This document shows positions 38,184 through 47,528 of a stretch of 64,000 bases of DNA, piece by piece. Every line of letters begins with the position of its first letter. Positions within the stretch are counted from its first letter, which is position 1. Origin of the DNA: Odoribacter laneus YIT 12061 (GTDB lineage: Bacteria; Bacteroidota; Bacteroidia; Bacteroidales; Marinifilaceae). The notes under the pieces are model-generated. The model had not been told where the DNA came from, searched no databases, and was given only the letters and a program-made list of their open reading frames with translations. The stretch lies in assembly GCF_000243215.1 (NCBI RefSeq), contig NZ_JH594598.1, positions 89,036 to 153,035 of the forward strand. The letters are read 5' to 3'. A program made the translations under genes and the position numbers.

Positions 38184-39326
38184 TCACTTTTTTCCTAAAA
38201 TAAATCTTAAATCCTTTACGATTTGCCTGGCAAACCGCTCTGAAGCTCCCGGTTCTCCCAAACGTCGATTGAGCTCCTCATAATTTTTTAACATTTTTTG
38301 CCGCACAGGTCCTTCAGGAAGAATTTGCTGTAATTCTTTTTTTATATTTTTTTCATTTAGTTGCTGCATCAGAAGTTCCTTGACCACCTCCTGCCCCATA
38401 ATTAAATTAACCAACGAAATATAACGGACCTTGACAAAAAGCTTAAATAACAAATAACTAAAGGCTCCTCCTTCTCCGCTATAACATACCACCTGAGGAG
38501 TTTTCAAAATAGCCGTTTCGAGAGTAGCTGTGCCGGAAGTAACCAAAGCAGCCCGGGACTGTTTCAATAACCGATAGGTTTGCCCATAGATAACGGGAAC
38601 ATTCATCCCTTTCAAATAAGGTTCATAATCTTCCTCTGTCATAGAAGGAGCACCTGCTATAATAAATTGATAGTCCGGGAAATGCCTGGTCATACACAAC
38701 ATTTTCGGTAATACATGTTTCAATTCCTGCGAACGGCTTCCGGCCAACAAAGCGATGATCGGCTTATCGGGCAACTGATAGCAAGTAATGAATTCTGAAA
38801 AACGCTCAGCCTGGTGAGGGCGCAACGCAATAGCGTCGACCAAAGGATTCCCCTCGTAATCTACCGGATAATTATATTTTTGGTAAAATTCCTTCTCGAA
38901 AGGAAAAATGACATACATCCGGTCGACATATTTTTTGATTTTTTTCACCCGGCCTGTATTCCAGGCCCACAATTTAGGAGAAATATAATAGAATACAGTA
39001 AAACCAGCAGATTTAGCAAATTTAGCTACCCTCAAGTTAAAACCGGCATAATCGACCAGAATTAATACATCGGGTTGCCATTCTGTAATATCCTTACAAC
39101 ACAAGCGAATATTTTCTTTAATTTTACCCAGATTTTTCAACACGGTCAGGAATCCCATAATGGCCGTATCTTTATAATGACGTACGATTTCACATCCGGC
39201 TTCCCTCATCATATCTCCACCCCAACCGCGAAACTGAGCCTGCTCATCATTCCGTTTTAAACCTTTCATCAAATTAGAAGCATGTAAATCTCCCGATGCC
39301 TCCCCGGATATAATATAATATTTCAT
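38184..39326 (-). CDS. lpxB: lipid-A-disaccharide synthase
   Basis: 380 residues, standard length. It joins UDP-2,3-diacylglucosamine and lipid X to make the lipid A disaccharide at the inner membrane. GT19 marks: ISGEASGDLHASNLMKG at the N-terminus, FRGWGGDMM, DYAGFNLRVAKFAK, YYISPKLWAWNTGRVKKI, FPFEKEFY, and LVTSGTATLETAILKTPQVV. Stands alone and divergent from mtaB. It indicates a Gram-negative lipid A pathway. Confidence 0.97.
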   Translation of the reverse strand: MKYYIISGEASGDLHASNLMKGLKRNDEQAQFRGWGGDMMREAGCEIVRHYKDTAIMGFLTVLKNLGKIKENIRLCCKDITEWQPDVLILVDYAGFNLRVAKFAKSAGFTVFYYISPKLWAWNTGRVKKIKKYVDRMYVIFPFEKEFYQKYNYPVDYEGNPLVDAIALRPHQAERFSEFITCYQLPDKPIIALLAGSRSQELKHVLPKMLCMTRHFPDYQFIIAGAPSMTEEDYEPYLKGMNVPVIYGQTYRLLKQSRAALVTSGTATLETAILKTPQVVCYSGEGGAFSYLLFKLFVKVRYISLVNLIMGQEVVKELLMQQLNEKNIKKELQQILPEGPVRQKMLKNYEELNRRLGEPGASERFARQIVKDLRFILGKK

Positions 39327-39437
39327 GTAAATCAGAATTTACGTTAGGCAGATTACAGCTTCCCAATCACTTATCTTCCCTCAAGCCCTTCAGCCGTAAC
39401 TTTCTTTTGCAAAGATAAAAAATACACTCAAAATAAT

Positions 39438-39445
39438 TACTTTTG
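39438..39445 (+). promoter_or_regulatory. -7 box of mtaB
   Basis: TACTTTTG, 18 nt before ATG 39464. A possible TTG start at 39443 lies inside the box, so ATG 39464 is chosen. Confidence 0.6.
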
Positions 39446-39463
39446 CCCCAAATTAAGACGGAT

Positions 39464-40747
39464 ATGATTTTGAAAGGGAAAAAGGCAGCTTATATTACTT
39501 TGGGTTGCAAATTAAATTTTTCGGAAACCTCTACCATTAAACACAGTCTGGAAGAAGCAGGTGTAATAACCGTAGGAGAAAAAGAAGGAGCAGATATTTT
39601 TATCATCAATACCTGTAGTGTCACGGATATGGCAGAACACAAAGGCCGGCAGCTGATCCGTAAAATTATCCACCGATATCCGCATGCTTATATTGTGGTC
39701 GTAGGCTGTTATGCCCAGTTAAGAGCGAAAGAAATACTGGAAATCACAGGGGTAAATCTGGTATTGGGAGCTGCCGAAAAGTTCAAAGTACGTCAGCATT
39801 TAGAAGCTTACAATACACCGGTCGAAAGAGAAATCCACTCCTGCGATATTTTTCAACTGTCTGGATTCGATTTAGCTTATTCTTTTGGAGACCGTACCCG
39901 TTGTTTTTTGAAAATACAAGATGGATGTGATTATTTTTGTACGTATTGTACCATCCCTTTTGCCCGGGGAAAAAGCCGCAGCGCTTCTATTGCCCAAGTC
40001 CTACAAGCCGTAAAAACCGTCGCTTTAAAAGGTATTAAAGAAGTGATACTGACCGGAGTGAATACGGGAGATTTCGGGCGAGGTTCGTCGGAAAGTTTTA
40101 GAGAATTGCTTGTAGCCCTGGATCAGTGCGCAGAAATGGAACGTTTTCGGATTTCTTCCATTGAACCCAATTTACTCACGGACGAAATTTTACAATTTGT
40201 AGCTTCTTCCCGCAAATTTATGCCACATTTTCATATTCCTCTTCAGTCAGGCAATAATGAAGTACTACAACTCATGAAAAGGAGATACACCCGCGAACTT
40301 TTTGCGGAAAAAATAAATAAAATCCGGCAGCTCTGTCCCGATGCTTTTATCGGAGTAGATGTTATTGCCGGAATGAGAGGGGAAACAGAAGCACATTTTG
40401 AAGATACCTATCGTTTTATTGAAAATCTAGATATTTCCCAGCTACATGTCTTTCCCTATTCGGAAAGGGCTGGTACAAAAGCACTGGAAATTCCAGAGAC
40501 TGTACTTCCTCAGGAAAAACACAGACGGGTCAATCTCCTTCTCAAACTCTCCGAGGCAAAATTATCTCACTTCTATCAACGTTTTATCGGACAAACCCGC
40601 CCTGTACTGTGGGAAGACAATCTGGTAAACGGAATGATTTGTGGGTTTACCGACAATTATATCCGGGTCGAATCACCTTACCAGGCAGAATGGAAAAATC
40701 AAATTTTACCCTTTACTCTAAAAACAGAGACTTTTAGAAAAGAATAA
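39464..40747 (+). CDS. mtaB: tRNA (t6A37) methylthiotransferase MtaB
   Basis: 427 residues. Radical-SAM methylthiotransferase converting t6A37 to ms2t6A37. The N-terminal UPF0004 domain has the three cluster cysteines in TLGCKLNFSET, INTCSVT and VVGCYAQLR. The radical-SAM motif is CDYFCTYC (CxxxCxxC). A C-terminal TRAM-like region (about 365-425; RPVLWEDN) follows. The GCKLN form separates MtaB from MiaB/RimO. It uses the product of TsaD encoded at 26239. Confidence 0.95.
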   Translation: MILKGKKAAYITLGCKLNFSETSTIKHSLEEAGVITVGEKEGADIFIINTCSVTDMAEHKGRQLIRKIIHRYPHAYIVVVGCYAQLRAKEILEITGVNLVLGAAEKFKVRQHLEAYNTPVEREIHSCDIFQLSGFDLAYSFGDRTRCFLKIQDGCDYFCTYCTIPFARGKSRSASIAQVLQAVKTVALKGIKEVILTGVNTGDFGRGSSESFRELLVALDQCAEMERFRISSIEPNLLTDEILQFVASSRKFMPHFHIPLQSGNNEVLQLMKRRYTRELFAEKINKIRQLCPDAFIGVDVIAGMRGETEAHFEDTYRFIENLDISQLHVFPYSERAGTKALEIPETVLPQEKHRRVNLLLKLSEAKLSHFYQRFIGQTRPVLWEDNLVNGMICGFTDNYIRVESPYQAEWKNQILPFTLKTETFRKE

Positions 40748-40887
40748 ATCCGGAAAACTAAATTTGTTTTGTTTATAAAACAATACAAACTTAAATTGAT
40801 TCAAAAATACTTGTATTAACACCTTTAAATACTATAATTATTGTAGGTATTTAACAATATTTAATTAGACTGATCTCGACAAAACTG

Positions 40888-40975
40888 TATCTTTGTAAAA
40901 GAAATTTTTCATAGTTTGTTTCTGTTTAGGGTTAGTAGTTATAAGTCGTTGGTTTTGCCAACGACTTATTTTATT
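40888..40975 (+). ncRNA. candidate small RNA with strong terminator hairpin
   Basis: A TATCTTTG -7 box (40888-40895, with TTAG at the -33 distance) would start a transcript near 40902. About 40 nt later there is a perfect 12-bp stem (40941-40952 with 40958-40969) with a TTTTG loop and a T-rich tail. No protein fits. A second -7 box, TATTTTTG at 41010-41017, can serve the epimerase gene, so the first unit may be an independent small RNA or a leader/attenuator. Confidence 0.45.
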
Positions 40976-41045
40976 CTCCTTTCTTCTTACGGGAAGAAAT
41001 TTTATTTTATATTTTTGTTCGGTAAAACAACTAAACTCTTACATC

Positions 41046-42062
41046 ATGCAAATATTAGTTTCCGGTGTCGCGGGTTTTATCGGTTCTTTTCTTACGGAAG
41101 CCCTTTTACTTCAAGGATATCAGGTATATGGTATAGATTCCATTAACGATTATTACGATACTTCGATAAAATATGCCCGTTTAAAAAAATGCGGAATCAT
41201 TCCGGGCGCCTATGGACAAATTATTTCTTCTGCTATTTACCCTTCTTATCAGTTCCAGCAACTAGATTTGTGTGATAAAGAAAATCTAAACGCCATTTTC
41301 CAAAAAAATAAATTCGATTGCGTGATTAACCTGGCTGCTCAGGCGGGTGTCCGCTACAGCTTAAAGAATCCGCATGCTTATCTGGAAAGTAACATCATTG
41401 GTTTTTTAAACATTTTAGAGGCCTGCCGTTATCATTCCTGTACCCGATTAATTTATGCTTCCTCTTCTTCTGTATATGGGAATGATACGGAGATACCTTT
41501 TAAAGAAACTGCCCGGGTGGACCATCCGGTCAGCATGTACGCCGCCACTAAAAAAAGCAATGAACTGATGGCCTACACCTATTCTTATCTGTATCAAATA
41601 CATACCATCGGCCTTCGTTTTTTTACAGTTTACGGACCTTATGGACGGCCTGATATGGCTCCTATGCTTTTTGCAAAAGCGATCGATCGTAATGAACCGA
41701 TTCATATCTTTAATAACGGAAATCTATCCCGGGATTTTACTTATATAGACGACATCGTACAAGGCATCACCACCATAGTGGCACACCCGGAAAAAGCCCG
41801 CAGGGAAGTAGCAGAAATTCCTGCCGTAATCTATAATATCGGTCACGGTTCTCCTATAAAATTACTGGATTTTATTCATTTGCTCGAAAAGCAGCTGGGA
41901 AAAGCAGCTCAAAAAGAATATGTGGGTATGCAACCCGGCGATGTATACCAAACCTGGGCCGATACCACCCGGCTAAAGGAAGATTATCAGTACATACCCA
42001 CGACCTCTTTGGAAGAAGGAATCAAAAAATTCGCCGACTGGTATAAAGCTTATTATACATAA
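41046..42062 (+). CDS. NAD-dependent sugar-nucleotide epimerase (UDP-glucuronate 4-epimerase-like)
   Basis: 338 residues, extended SDR fold. NAD motif GVAGFIGS (7-14), DSINDYYDTSIKYARL, which is the signature near strand 2 of UDP-glucuronate 4-epimerases, INLAAQAGVRYS, SSSSVYGN, catalytic Tyr/Lys in MYAATKKSNE, and GLRFFTVYGPYGRPDMA. Probably makes UDP-galacturonate for capsule or LPS. There are no other glycan genes beside it. Start ATG 41046 is supported by an upstream -7 box. Confidence 0.93.
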   Translation: MQILVSGVAGFIGSFLTEALLLQGYQVYGIDSINDYYDTSIKYARLKKCGIIPGAYGQIISSAIYPSYQFQQLDLCDKENLNAIFQKNKFDCVINLAAQAGVRYSLKNPHAYLESNIIGFLNILEACRYHSCTRLIYASSSSVYGNDTEIPFKETARVDHPVSMYAATKKSNELMAYTYSYLYQIHTIGLRFFTVYGPYGRPDMAPMLFAKAIDRNEPIHIFNNGNLSRDFTYIDDIVQGITTIVAHPEKARREVAEIPAVIYNIGHGSPIKLLDFIHLLEKQLGKAAQKEYVGMQPGDVYQTWADTTRLKEDYQYIPTTSLEEGIKKFADWYKAYYT

Positions 42063-42236
42063 CAATTAAACTAGCAACTGAAATACAGGTATGCCGAAAA
42101 GCAACCAATCCAACTACTATCGAAAAAAATCAAATGAATTTTCTTTTTTTAATGGGGAATAAAATTCAATTAAATTACACAGTATAAATCTTAAAATTTA
42201 ACCCTTCTTCTTTTATAGTTTATTAATATTTTTTAA

Positions 42237-42244
42237 TAAATTTG
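42237..42244 (+). promoter_or_regulatory. -7 box of nhaA
   Basis: TAAATTTG, 26 nt before the ATG at 42270; fits TAnnTTTG. Confidence 0.5.
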
Positions 42245-42269
42245 CCTCCCTAAATGGAAAGCATTTGTA

Positions 42270-43607
42270 ATGAACAAAGATATTTTCAAATACCCTATCC
42301 GCCATTTTATACAACATAAAATCAATAGCGGAGCTATTTTACTTTTTGTTGCCATCATTGCAATGATTATTGCCAATTCTCCTTTCCGGGAACATTACAA
42401 TTCCTGGTTTGCCAAAGAAGTAGTCTTTCAATTCGGGGATTTTAGTCTTTTTCACAGCCACGGGTCTAATATGAATCTACTGGCATTAATCAATGATGCT
42501 TTAATGGCCATATTTTTCTTTTCGGTAGGCTTGGAAATCAAACGGGAAATTTTAGTAGGCGAACTTTCCACTCCTCGCAAAGCTTTACTTCCCGTTATAG
42601 CGGCTTGTGGGGGTATGATTATACCGATTTTAATATTCTGGGCCATCGGTCCTACAGGTCCAGCTGCTAAAGGAGCTGCCATTCCAATGGCCACGGACAT
42701 CGCTTTTTCTCTGGGAGTACTTTCTTTATTAGGCCAAAAAGTCCCTTTAAGTCTCAAGATTTTCTTAACTGCTTTCGCTGTTGTAGACGACATCGGTGGT
42801 ATCATTGTCATCGGTCTTTTTTACAGCAATCAGCTCATTTGGGAATATCTGCTTTGGTCCCTTTTCTTTGTCGGATTACTATGGGGAGGAGGCCGATTGG
42901 GAATAAGCAGTAAATTATTCTATATCTTTTTTGGGATCATTGTATGGTATTTCTTCCTTAATTCCGGAATTCATCCGACCATTGCAGGAGTAATCGTCGC
43001 CTTCACCGTTCCGGCCCGTCCAAAAATTCATCTTCCGGCCTATATCGCAGATATCCGGCAGAGTCTGGAACGTTTACCGGAAAAAGCAGCACTTTCTTCC
43101 AATATACTCACGAACTCCGAACTTTCGGTTTTAAAGCATATCGAAGCCTCCTCCGACAAAGCGATCAGTCCTCTTCAGTCCTTAGACGACAACCTGCATC
43201 CTTTGGTAAACTATATCGTCATGCCATTGTTTGCTTTTGCCAATGCAAGTATCTCTTTTACAGGATTCTCTTTGGGTAGCATAGAAGGAGTAACGCTTAC
43301 CGTATTTATCTCTCTGGTATTTGGGAAATTAATCGGCATCTTTTCTTTTACCTGGCTGTCTGTCAAAACAGGTCTCTTGACCATGCCCGAAAAAATGAAC
43401 AACCGAAGTCTTTTTGGAATATCTCTTTTAGGAGGTATCGGTTTTACTGTTTCTCTCTTTATCGCTAATTTATCCTATGCCAATCTCAGCGGGACCGGAA
43501 GTACGTTATTAAATCAAGCCAAACTAGGAATCATCTCCGGTTCTATATTTGCCGGTATATGTGGCTATCTGGTTCTCCGCAAAGTATTAAAAAACAATAA
43601 TCCATAA
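42270..43607 (+). CDS. nhaA: Na+/H+ antiporter NhaA
   Basis: 445 residues, about twelve helices. The paired functional aspartates are in FAVVDDIGGIIVI, and other NhaA marks are FFFSVGLEIKREILVGELS, ATDIAFSLGVLSLLG and GGIGFTVSLFIANL. Exchanges cytoplasmic Na+ for external protons, contributing to pH and salt balance. Somewhat longer than E. coli NhaA because of an inserted loop at about 270-310 (RLPEKAALSSNILTNSE). Monocistronic. Confidence 0.96.
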   Translation: MNKDIFKYPIRHFIQHKINSGAILLFVAIIAMIIANSPFREHYNSWFAKEVVFQFGDFSLFHSHGSNMNLLALINDALMAIFFFSVGLEIKREILVGELSTPRKALLPVIAACGGMIIPILIFWAIGPTGPAAKGAAIPMATDIAFSLGVLSLLGQKVPLSLKIFLTAFAVVDDIGGIIVIGLFYSNQLIWEYLLWSLFFVGLLWGGGRLGISSKLFYIFFGIIVWYFFLNSGIHPTIAGVIVAFTVPARPKIHLPAYIADIRQSLERLPEKAALSSNILTNSELSVLKHIEASSDKAISPLQSLDDNLHPLVNYIVMPLFAFANASISFTGFSLGSIEGVTLTVFISLVFGKLIGIFSFTWLSVKTGLLTMPEKMNNRSLFGISLLGGIGFTVSLFIANLSYANLSGTGSTLLNQAKLGIISGSIFAGICGYLVLRKVLKNNNP

Positions 43608-43736
43608 ATAGAAATTTCGTCTTATTATTTTTTATTTATAGGAAAAAATGGAGTTGATTTCCCTGCTTTCTAAAATTGTCTTCACCTTCATCGGCTAATT
43701 CTTTCTCAAATTATTTTCTAAAAAAGAATACATTTC

Positions 43737-43767
43737 TTTGTTATTCCCTCAAAAACATCTATATTTG
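43737..43767 (+). promoter_or_regulatory. promoter of tRNA-Ser
   Basis: TTTG 43737-43740, 19-nt spacer, TATATTTG 43760-43767. Confidence 0.8.
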
Positions 43768-43777
43768 CATCGCTTTT

Positions 43778-43865
<88 letters not shown>

Positions 43866-43892
43866 GAAACTACTGGATAAACAGGACAAAAA

Positions 43893-43921
43893 CCTACAAA
43901 TTACTGATTTGTAGGTTTTTT
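43893..43921 (+). terminator. tRNA-Ser terminator, also att-like hairpin
   Basis: CCTACAAAT-TACTG-ATTTGTAGG (43893-43915) and a T run. A second copy of the hairpin, with the loop as its reverse complement, is at 46982-47003. Confidence 0.8.
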
Positions 43922-44124
43922 ATTGTCTATAAGTCTTGTTTCCAAGACAACAAAAGGACTGTAAAAGACATAGTTTCGTTACTAAATCGTTACCTCTTCC
44001 CTAGCGAACAAAAACGGTAACGATTTGTCCCGAAATGACCACAGAAAGTCCGAATTTGTCCACCATCTATCTGTCTCACATTTAATAAGTTATTAGTAGT
44101 TTTGCAACTTTAAAATGTGAGGTT

Positions 44125-44874
44125 ATGAAGAGTACATTTAAAGTCCTTTTCTATTTGAAGAAAGGCTCTGAAAAAAAAGAATGGTGAGGTTATGATTATG
44201 GCAAGAATTACCATTGACGGTAAACTTTGCCAGTTCAGTACAAAACAAAGCATTTTGCCTGATAGCTGGAATATAACAGCAGGAAAAGTCAAAGGTAAGG
44301 GTGCGGGTAAAATCAATGCTTTGTTAGATGATATAAAAGCATCCCTGAACACGATCTACCATGAACAACAACGGCGTGACAACTAGGTAACAGCCGAAAA
44401 GGTAAAGAATGAATTTTTTGGACACAGTGAGAAACACGAAACCATCCTTACCCTTTTTAAAAAGCACAATGACGATGTAAAGCAGTTGGTTGGTATATCC
44501 AAGACGATTGCCACCTACCGTAAATATAAAGTGACCCGCCGCCATCTTGCCGAGTTTATCCAAAGCAAATACAATATAGCGGATATTGCCATCAATGAAA
44601 TCACTCCGATGTTTATTACAGACTTTGAGTTGTATTTGCGTACTACCTGTAAATGTGGTTACAATACGACCGCCAAGTTCATGCAGTTTTTCAAGCGTAT
44701 CATCCTGATTGCCCGTAATAATGGCATCCTGATAGGTGATCCATTCGCAATTATAAAATACGTTTAGAAAAAGTGAATAGGGGGTATTTGTCAGAGGATG
44801 AAATTAAAATCATCCTTAAACAGCCATTGGTTGATACCAACACCACAAAGGGCAAAAACAAGAAATATTACTAA
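44125..44874 (+). pseudogene. broken tyrosine-recombinase (integrase) gene, N-terminal and core-binding part
   Basis: It starts MKSTFKVLFYLKKGSEKK, the usual N-terminus of Bacteroidales integrases, then shifts frame in an A8 run near 44171-44178. It continues in another frame (MARITIDGKLCQFSTKQSIL) to an in-frame TAG at 44383-44385. After that it reads on (KRIILIARNNGILIGDPF) to TAG 44764-44766, shifts again and ends GYLSEDEIKIILKQP to TAA 44872-44874. The catalytic C-terminal domain (R-H-R-Y) is absent. A TAGTTTTG -7 box precedes it (about 44096). Clearly non-functional. Confidence 0.88.
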
Positions 44875-45066
44875 ATCTTTCAGCAATACTTTCTCCTTTG
44901 GCATGAAAAAAGGTACAAACAAAACATCATGCAGGCGAAGCTCGCCCGCATGAGGATGATTGCTTCTGGAGGAACATTAGATGTCAATAGGTATTTAAAA
45001 ACAGGCACACTAATGCCGAATAAATATTGGCTGTCAATATCAGGATATGTCCTTTCATTTTTGAGA

Positions 45067-45696
45067 TTACCAAATATTACGATGTATTCTATCCTCTATC
45101 CAAATTTCTTTCTGTTTACAGATATGTGCATTTTCCGCAGCATAGCCAATAGCAAGAAAACAAGTAAACTCATATTCTTCAGGAGCATTAACGAGGTGTT
45201 TTACATATTCCGGTTCGTTACCGATGGGAATACGAAACGCACATGCCAATCCCTCGGCGGTTGCTGCCAGTAAGATATTTTCTACTGCCGCCCATGCCGA
45301 AGCGAAATAATTGAGTGAACTTTGGTCTGTCGGGTGACACAGAGGACAATCCTTTTGTCGAAAAAACGGTAGAACAAGGCAATTACTTTGCATCAGCATA
45401 CGTTGTTGTTTGGGTAATGCATCAACAAACATGGCATGTTCGTCCTTGTCCATTACGTTTGCGGCGGCTTCAAGTCCAGTCTGTTGAATGTTTTTAGTGT
45501 TTTCTGCCACAGGCGATATAAGTCGAGCAATGTTTTCCTGCCCTCTTACCACAATTAACTCAAACTGTCGTAAATGGTCATTAGTGGGAGCTTTAAAGGC
45601 TGCCGATAATACTTTTTTCAGCACTTCATCCGTTACTTCCTTATCGGAAAAGTCGCGGATGGTTCTTCTTTTCTCTAATACTTGGTAAAAGTCCAT
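45067..45696 (-). CDS. nitroreductase-family flavoprotein
   Basis: 209 residues. The N-terminal RRTIRDFSDKEV and the FMN-contacting APTNDHLRQFELIVV region place it in the nitroreductase family, which uses FMN and NAD(P)H to reduce nitro groups, quinones or flavins. The C-terminal part has AAVENILLAATAEGLACAF with the family Gly, and a Cys-rich insert (CPLCHP) near residue 115. Its start is 129 bp from the divergent AraC gene (-7 TAACTTTG at plus 45737-45744), so it may be the regulated target. Likely cargo of the decayed element. Confidence 0.88.
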   Translation of the reverse strand: MDFYQVLEKRRTIRDFSDKEVTDEVLKKVLSAAFKAPTNDHLRQFELIVVRGQENIARLISPVAENTKNIQQTGLEAAANVMDKDEHAMFVDALPKQQRMLMQSNCLVLPFFRQKDCPLCHPTDQSSLNYFASAWAAVENILLAATAEGLACAFRIPIGNEPEYVKHLVNAPEEYEFTCFLAIGYAAENAHICKQKEIWIEDRIHRNIW

Positions 45697-45792
45697 AACA
45701 ATATATTTTAATAGTTATACTTGTTGTTTTCGGCAGCAAAGTTACGTCTGTTTATTGTTGTATATTTGTGGTATTGTTTTGTATAATTGTCG

Positions 45793-45800
45793 TATATTTG
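45793..45800 (+). promoter_or_regulatory. -7 box of the AraC gene in the element
   Basis: TATATTTG, 24 nt before ATG 45825. An additional TATATTTG lies at about 45760-45767. Confidence 0.55.
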
Positions 45801-45824
45801 CATCGGACTAATTTATATGTAATT

Positions 45825-46679
45825 ATGGAAGAAATAATTATCCCTTATGAATTGCCCGAAGTGGAAAATCATTCGTTCTTCTTTATAAACCAACGAGTTA
45901 ATACTCATATAGAAGCCAAATTGCATCAGCACGATGCATGGGAGCTATATTATGTATTACATGGATATGGAACTCGAATGGCAGGTGATACGTTACAATC
46001 TTTTTCGGCAGGTGATGTAGCATTGATCCCCCCGTCTATGCCTCATTATTGGGAATATACACCCTTATCGGCAGACAGTGATGGATATATTCATTACTTG
46101 ATGGTTGCTTTCAGTCACTCCTTTATTGTGAGGTGTATGGAGATGTTTCCCGAATTGCGAAATCGTTTAGCAAGTCTTACATTTCCTGTTAATGCATTAA
46201 AGTTTGGAATAGAAAGTTCTCGTATCATTCGCAAAATGTTATCGCAGATGAACAATATGGACGAATTGGGGCGATTGTGCGAAATGTTCCGCTTACTACC
46301 TATTATTTTCAATACATCCGACCATATTTTTGCAGGTAAACCTATGCATATTGAGCGTGATGTAAGACGTATGCAGCAAATTTGTACTTATGTGATGGCT
46401 CATTACGTTCATACTATCTCTTTAGATGAAATTGCCGCCGAAGTGGGTATGAACCGTTCTGCGTTTTGCTCTTATTTCAAACGATGCAAAGGAATGACAT
46501 TCTCACAATTTGTTACCCAATATCGCTTGAATACTGCTTGTGAACTTCTGAAACACTCACAAAAACAAATCTCGGAAATCTGTTTTGCAGTAGGCTTTAA
46601 TGATGTTCCGCATTTTAATAGAGTTTTCAAAGAATTGGAAGGAGTATCACCAAAGGACTATAGGAAGATAAATGCCTAA
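45825..46679 (+). CDS. AraC-family transcriptional regulator (cupin type)
   Basis: 284 residues from ATG 45825 (MEEIIIPYELP); a longer frame from 45768 would include its promoter. An N-terminal cupin-like sensing domain (HQHDAWELYYVLHGYGTR, FSAGDVALIPPSMPHYWEY) is followed by a C-terminal double helix-turn-helix (TISLDEIAAEVGMNRSAFCS and ISEICFAVGFNDVPHFNRVFKE, then GVSPKDYRK). Probably controls the divergent nitroreductase gene. A large palindrome follows its stop. Confidence 0.93.
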   Translation: MEEIIIPYELPEVENHSFFFINQRVNTHIEAKLHQHDAWELYYVLHGYGTRMAGDTLQSFSAGDVALIPPSMPHYWEYTPLSADSDGYIHYLMVAFSHSFIVRCMEMFPELRNRLASLTFPVNALKFGIESSRIIRKMLSQMNNMDELGRLCEMFRLLPIIFNTSDHIFAGKPMHIERDVRRMQQICTYVMAHYVHTISLDEIAAEVGMNRSAFCSYFKRCKGMTFSQFVTQYRLNTACELLKHSQKQISEICFAVGFNDVPHFNRVFKELEGVSPKDYRKINA

Positions 46680-46680
46680 T

Positions 46681-46731
46681 TTAGTGCAAGTTGCAAGTAT
46701 ATATCTATATATAGCTTGCACCTTGCACTAA
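46681..46731. repeat. large palindrome after the AraC gene
   Basis: TTAGTGCAAG (46681-46690) pairs perfectly with CTTGCACTAA (46722-46731). The stem continues with one mismatch through TGCAAG/CTTGCA to an AT-rich loop. It overlaps the stop region of the AraC gene and could end transcription or be a REP-like unit; there is no T run on the plus strand. Confidence 0.6.
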
Positions 46732-46934
46732 TTGCTAAACATTTATATTCAGACATTTACGTAATTCGGAAAAGAGTTGTATCTTTTAATCTGTGAGATA
46801 GACAGACAAACAGCGGAAAAAGCCGGACAAAAGCGTCAATGGAAATCGTTACTGTTTCTTTACCTATTTGAAACTTTGAAAAAAATAATATACTGATTTA
46901 TAGGCTGTTAGATGGTTATATTCAGTACCCTGTC

Positions 46935-47003
46935 CCTCCGCAGAACCTACTGGACAAATAAGGACAGTAAGAGGACAAAAACCTACAAATCAGTAATTTG
47001 TAG
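46935..47003. repeat. second att-like copy of the tRNA-Ser flank
   Basis: Imperfect copy of 43858-43915, including the exact 19-mer at 46972-46990 and the hairpin with its loop inverted. Only part of the tRNA 3' end (CTCCGC) is duplicated. Confidence 0.65.
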
Positions 47004-47096
47004 ATTTAATTTGCTTCCTCTTCTTCGGTTGTTTGCGTTTTTCAGTCGTGCTTCACTCGCTTTTCTGTAAGCTCAAGCTCCGTTAAAACACCAAAA

Positions 47097-47401
47097 CTTC
47101 CTCCTTTTAGACAGGCTTTGCCTGCCTAACGTCGGCGGACAAATGGTGTCTTTTCACACTCCGCTTTCGCACAGAAAGACGCTCCTTCCCGCAATAACTG
47201 AAAAACACAAACAACCGCTAAGCCCTCCCCTCGTCGCTTCTTTAAATGTTTTCTCAATGTTCCTGTGTTTGAAGCCGGAGCCTTGTTTCGGGAAAGAGGT
47301 ATGACGGGAGAGAGCGTAATTTTGTCAGGAAGTCGTACCGTTAAAAAACGCAGGGTTGTCCGCCGACGTTAGGCACACGAAGTGTGACTAAAAGGAGGAA
47401 G
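47097..47401. repeat. 305-bp inverted repeat with two-part arms
   Basis: Left arm CTTCCTCCTTTTAG (47097-47110), 13 nt, GCCTAACGTCGGCGGACAA (47124-47142). The right arm is its exact inverse, TTGTCCGCCGACGTTAGGC (47356-47374), 13 nt, CTAAAAGGAGGAAG (47388-47401). The two 13-nt inserts differ in sequence, but each contains a mini-hairpin (AGGC/GCCT; CACAC/GTGTG). I recall similar sequence in Bacteroides conjugative transposons. Confidence 0.75.
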
Positions 47402-47528
47402 CATCTGCGTTTTAGGGGAGACTGACTATACAAAATAGCGAACGGAGTCTCCAGCTCTTTCCCGAAATAAGGCGGAGGAATACCTAAGAAAAATAAACAA
47501 GCAAATTAAATCTAGGATATGAAATAGC

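Larger units (their letters stand above)
43883..46990. mobile_element. decayed integrative element at tRNA-Ser
   Basis: The 19-nt sequence at 43883-43901 (AGGACAAAAACCTACAAAT) recurs exactly at 46972-46990. The repeat extends imperfectly back through the tRNA 3' flank: CTCCGCCAGAAACTACTGGA at 43858 versus CTCCGCAGAACCTACTGGA at about 46935. Between them lie a wrecked integrase (44125-44874), a nitroreductase and an AraC regulator. This is the layout of a small element inserted next to a tRNA, with only its cargo left intact. An 11-bp inverted repeat (43984-43994, 44016-44026) near the left end could be an integrase or excisionase site. Confidence 0.7.

Noticed and set aside
44929..45273. 114-codon frame starting MQAKLARMRMIASGGTLDVN
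   Set aside because: Its second half is antisense to the intact nitroreductase gene; the first codons may be debris of the mobile element, but the frame as a whole is not a gene.
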